From: an uncultured Pelagibacteraceae bacterium
GTDB lineage: Bacteria > Pseudomonadota > Alphaproteobacteria > Pelagibacterales > AG-422-B15
NCBI GenBank assembly: GCA_902526005.1
Contig: CABZIW010000002.1
Location: 124,001 to 188,000, forward strand
Length of the DNA: 64,000 nucleotides
Direction: 5' to 3'
Below are positions 62,373 through 64,000 of the stretch, piece by piece. Position 1 is the stretch's first letter. The number at the start of each line of letters is the position of its first letter. Under the pieces are notes generated by a model. It had not been told where the DNA came from. It searched no databases and saw only the letters and a program-made list of their open reading frames with translations. The position numbers and the translations under genes are program-made.

Positions 62373-62787
62373 GAAGAGTAAATCATTATCAAAAAATCAA
62401 AAAATTGTTTTGGACTTCATTCAGAAGAATAAAAAGCCTGTTAAAGCATATTCAATCTTATCTAATGTTCAAAAAAAAGGAATTAATGCACCTCCCCAAG
62501 TTTACAGAGCATTAGACAAATTAATTAAAATTGGAAAAATTCATCGAGTTGAGAGTCAAAATTCATTTGTTGCTTGTAAAATTTCAAACTGTGACACACC
62601 CCATAAAACTGTTTTTTCTATTTGTAATTCTTGTGAAATTGTCTCTGAAATCAATGATCCAAAACTATTTAAAAATTTAAAAGATTTTAGAGATAAAGAT
62701 GGAACAGTATTTGATGGATATAATTTAGAGTTTTTTGGAACTTGTAAATCTTGTAAAAATAAACAAATTGAAAATACGAAGCATTAA
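62365..62787 (+). CDS. zur: Fur-family transcriptional regulator, Zur
   Basis: KAYSILSNVQKKGINAPPQVYRALDKLIKIGKIHRVESQNSFVAC, CNSCEIV, CKSCKNKQ; overlaps znuB end. Confidence 0.9.
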   Translation: MNKKSKSLSKNQKIVLDFIQKNKKPVKAYSILSNVQKKGINAPPQVYRALDKLIKIGKIHRVESQNSFVACKISNCDTPHKTVFSICNSCEIVSEINDPKLFKNLKDFRDKDGTVFDGYNLEFFGTCKSCKNKQIENTKH

Positions 62788-62792
62788 AATAT

Positions 62793-62813
62793 AAATGTTA
62801 TAAAATAACATTT
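62793..62813. promoter_or_regulatory. putative Zur operator upstream of zrgA-like gene
   Basis: AAATGTTAT-AAA-ATAACATTT: perfect 9-bp inverted repeat, close to the enterobacterial Zur consensus GAAATGTTATANTATAACATTTC. Confidence 0.85.
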
Positions 62814-62870
62814 TTCTAGACACCTAAATATTTTTTCAATAAGATTTTTAAAAAATTCTCAGGAGATAAA

Positions 62871-63500
62871 ATGAAAAAAAGTATTTACTATTCACTATTA
62901 ATGTCTGCGATGATGTCAGTTGCAGCCGCAGAAGAAACAAGGCAAGTTGACAAGCATGAACATGGGGTCGGTGAGTTAAATATTGCTGTAGAAGGCAGTG
63001 CCATAAATCTAGAGTTTATGATACCTGGCGCAGATATTGTTGGGTTCGAGTATGAAGCAAAAAGTGATAGTGATATAGCATTGGTAAATACAGCTCTTTC
63101 TAAGTTTCAAGATTTTGAAAACATCTTTACTTTATCTAGCAGTGGAAATTGTAATTTAGTCGATGCTGAAATTGAAATAAATCAGGGAGATGATCATGAA
63201 GATGAGCATGATCATGAAGATGAGCACGATCATGAAGATGAGCATGAGCATGAAGATGAGCACGATCACGAGGATGAGCACGATCATGATGAACATGAAG
63301 AAGAAGCTCACAATGAGTTTGTTGCTCACTATTCATTTACTTGCGGTAATGTAAAAGAAATTGACAGAATAGATTTTCCATATTTTACTACTTTTCCTAA
63401 CTCTGGAGAGCTTGAAATACAATTTGTATCTGAAGTTGGATCCACGAGTTTTGAAGTGGAAGGAGATAAGCCTTTCATAGATTTAAAAGGGAAAATCTAA
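62871..63500 (+). CDS. ZrgA-like (DUF2796) periplasmic zinc uptake protein
   Basis: Signal peptide, HEHGVGELNIAVEGSAINLEFMIPGADIVGFEYEA, His-rich loop; Zur box upstream and ABC ATPase downstream. Confidence 0.87.
   Translation: MKKSIYYSLLMSAMMSVAAAEETRQVDKHEHGVGELNIAVEGSAINLEFMIPGADIVGFEYEAKSDSDIALVNTALSKFQDFENIFTLSSSGNCNLVDAEIEINQGDDHEDEHDHEDEHDHEDEHEHEDEHDHEDEHDHDEHEEEAHNEFVAHYSFTCGNVKEIDRIDFPYFTTFPNSGELEIQFVSEVGSTSFEVEGDKPFIDLKGKI
63187..63300 (+). repeat. 18-bp-period tandem repeat encoding HEDEHD
   Basis: gatcatgaagatgagcac units repeated about five to six times with synonymous and D/E-substituting variation. Confidence 0.88.
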
Positions 63501-64000
63501 TTGGATGAAAATATTATTAAAATTGATTCTGTAAGATTTTATTGGTCAAAAAAAAGTAGATTTAAAATATTTGTCCCCAATTTCGAGATCAATAAAGGTG
63601 AAAAGGTTCTTTTGTTGGGAGAGAGTGGCTCAGGCAAGACAACTCTTCTTTCATTAATTTGTGGGTTTTTAAATCCTTTAAGTGGGAGCATATCAATTAA
63701 TGGAAGTACGATAAATAAGCTATCTTCTAAAACTAAAGATGAACATCGAGCAGATAATATAGGTATTATTTTTCAGCAATTTAATCTGCTCCCATATGCA
63801 AATGTTATAGATAATATTGTTCTGCCTCTATATTTCTCAAAAGTAAGGTCTGCTAATGTAACTAATCAAAGAGAGTCGGCCTTAAATCTTTGCAAACAAT
63901 TGAGATTACCTGATGATATTGATCAATATAAAGCAAGTAGTCTTAGTGTTGGGCAGCAACAAAGAGTAGCCGTGGCAAGGGCATTGATAGGCAATCCTTC
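63501..64000 (+). CDS. ABC transporter ATP-binding protein (3' end truncated by window edge)
   Basis: Not in ORF track. TTG start at 63501; LLLGESGSGKTTLLSLICGFLNPLSG, IIFQQFNLLPYANVIDNI, SLSVGQQQRVAVARALIGNPS; LolD/MacB-type NBD. Confidence 0.9.
   Translation, partial: MDENIIKIDSVRFYWSKKSRFKIFVPNFEINKGEKVLLLGESGSGKTTLLSLICGFLNPLSGSISINGSTINKLSSKTKDEHRADNIGIIFQQFNLLPYANVIDNIVLPLYFSKVRSANVTNQRESALNLCKQLRLPDDIDQYKASSLSVGQQQRVAVARALIGNP

Noticed and set aside
63136-63336. Minus-strand ORF rich in HLHDRAHLHDH
   Set aside because: Antisense of the ZrgA-like tandem repeat.

Overview
An AT-rich, gene-dense chromosomal segment of an alphaproteobacterium. The lineage is inferred from gene content and order: HisG/HisZ/HisS, maf-infA-hisD-DUF2948-murA, a BamF-like DUF3035 lipoprotein, and an A73/U72 tRNA-His. 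The lineage may be marine and streamlined. I see no prophage, transposon, CRISPR array or obvious defence island; most of the window is housekeeping and catabolic. Main blocks: (1) acyl-CoA dehydrogenase (ACAD) gene pairs at 1-2101 and 7558-9974; (2) a cobalamin-riboswitch-controlled TonB receptor plus DUF6580 membrane protein (2165-5152); (3) a lipid A/KDO cluster (17679-23205); (4) an APH-family kinase and an ACAD that look like a split version of eukaryotic ACAD10/ACAD11 (26817-30496); (5) ileS/lspA/ribF, groESL and his genes; (6) tRNA-His and tRNA-Phe, with tRNA-His lacking an encoded G-1; (7) an M24/M20/Rieske operon (52949-56434); (8) a zinc-acquisition island (59038-64000) with znuA, znuC, znuB, zur, DUF1826, a ZrgA-like protein and two palindromes resembling Zur boxes. 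I add several features absent from the ORF track: two edge-truncated CDSs, two small ORFs, two tRNAs, a riboswitch, a sigma32-like promoter, a terminator and the Zur-type palindromes. The most interesting leads are the split ACAD10/11-like system, the B12-linked DUF6580 protein, the two-system Zur regulon with DUF1826, and the M24/M20/Rieske operon. None of them is proven new from sequence alone.
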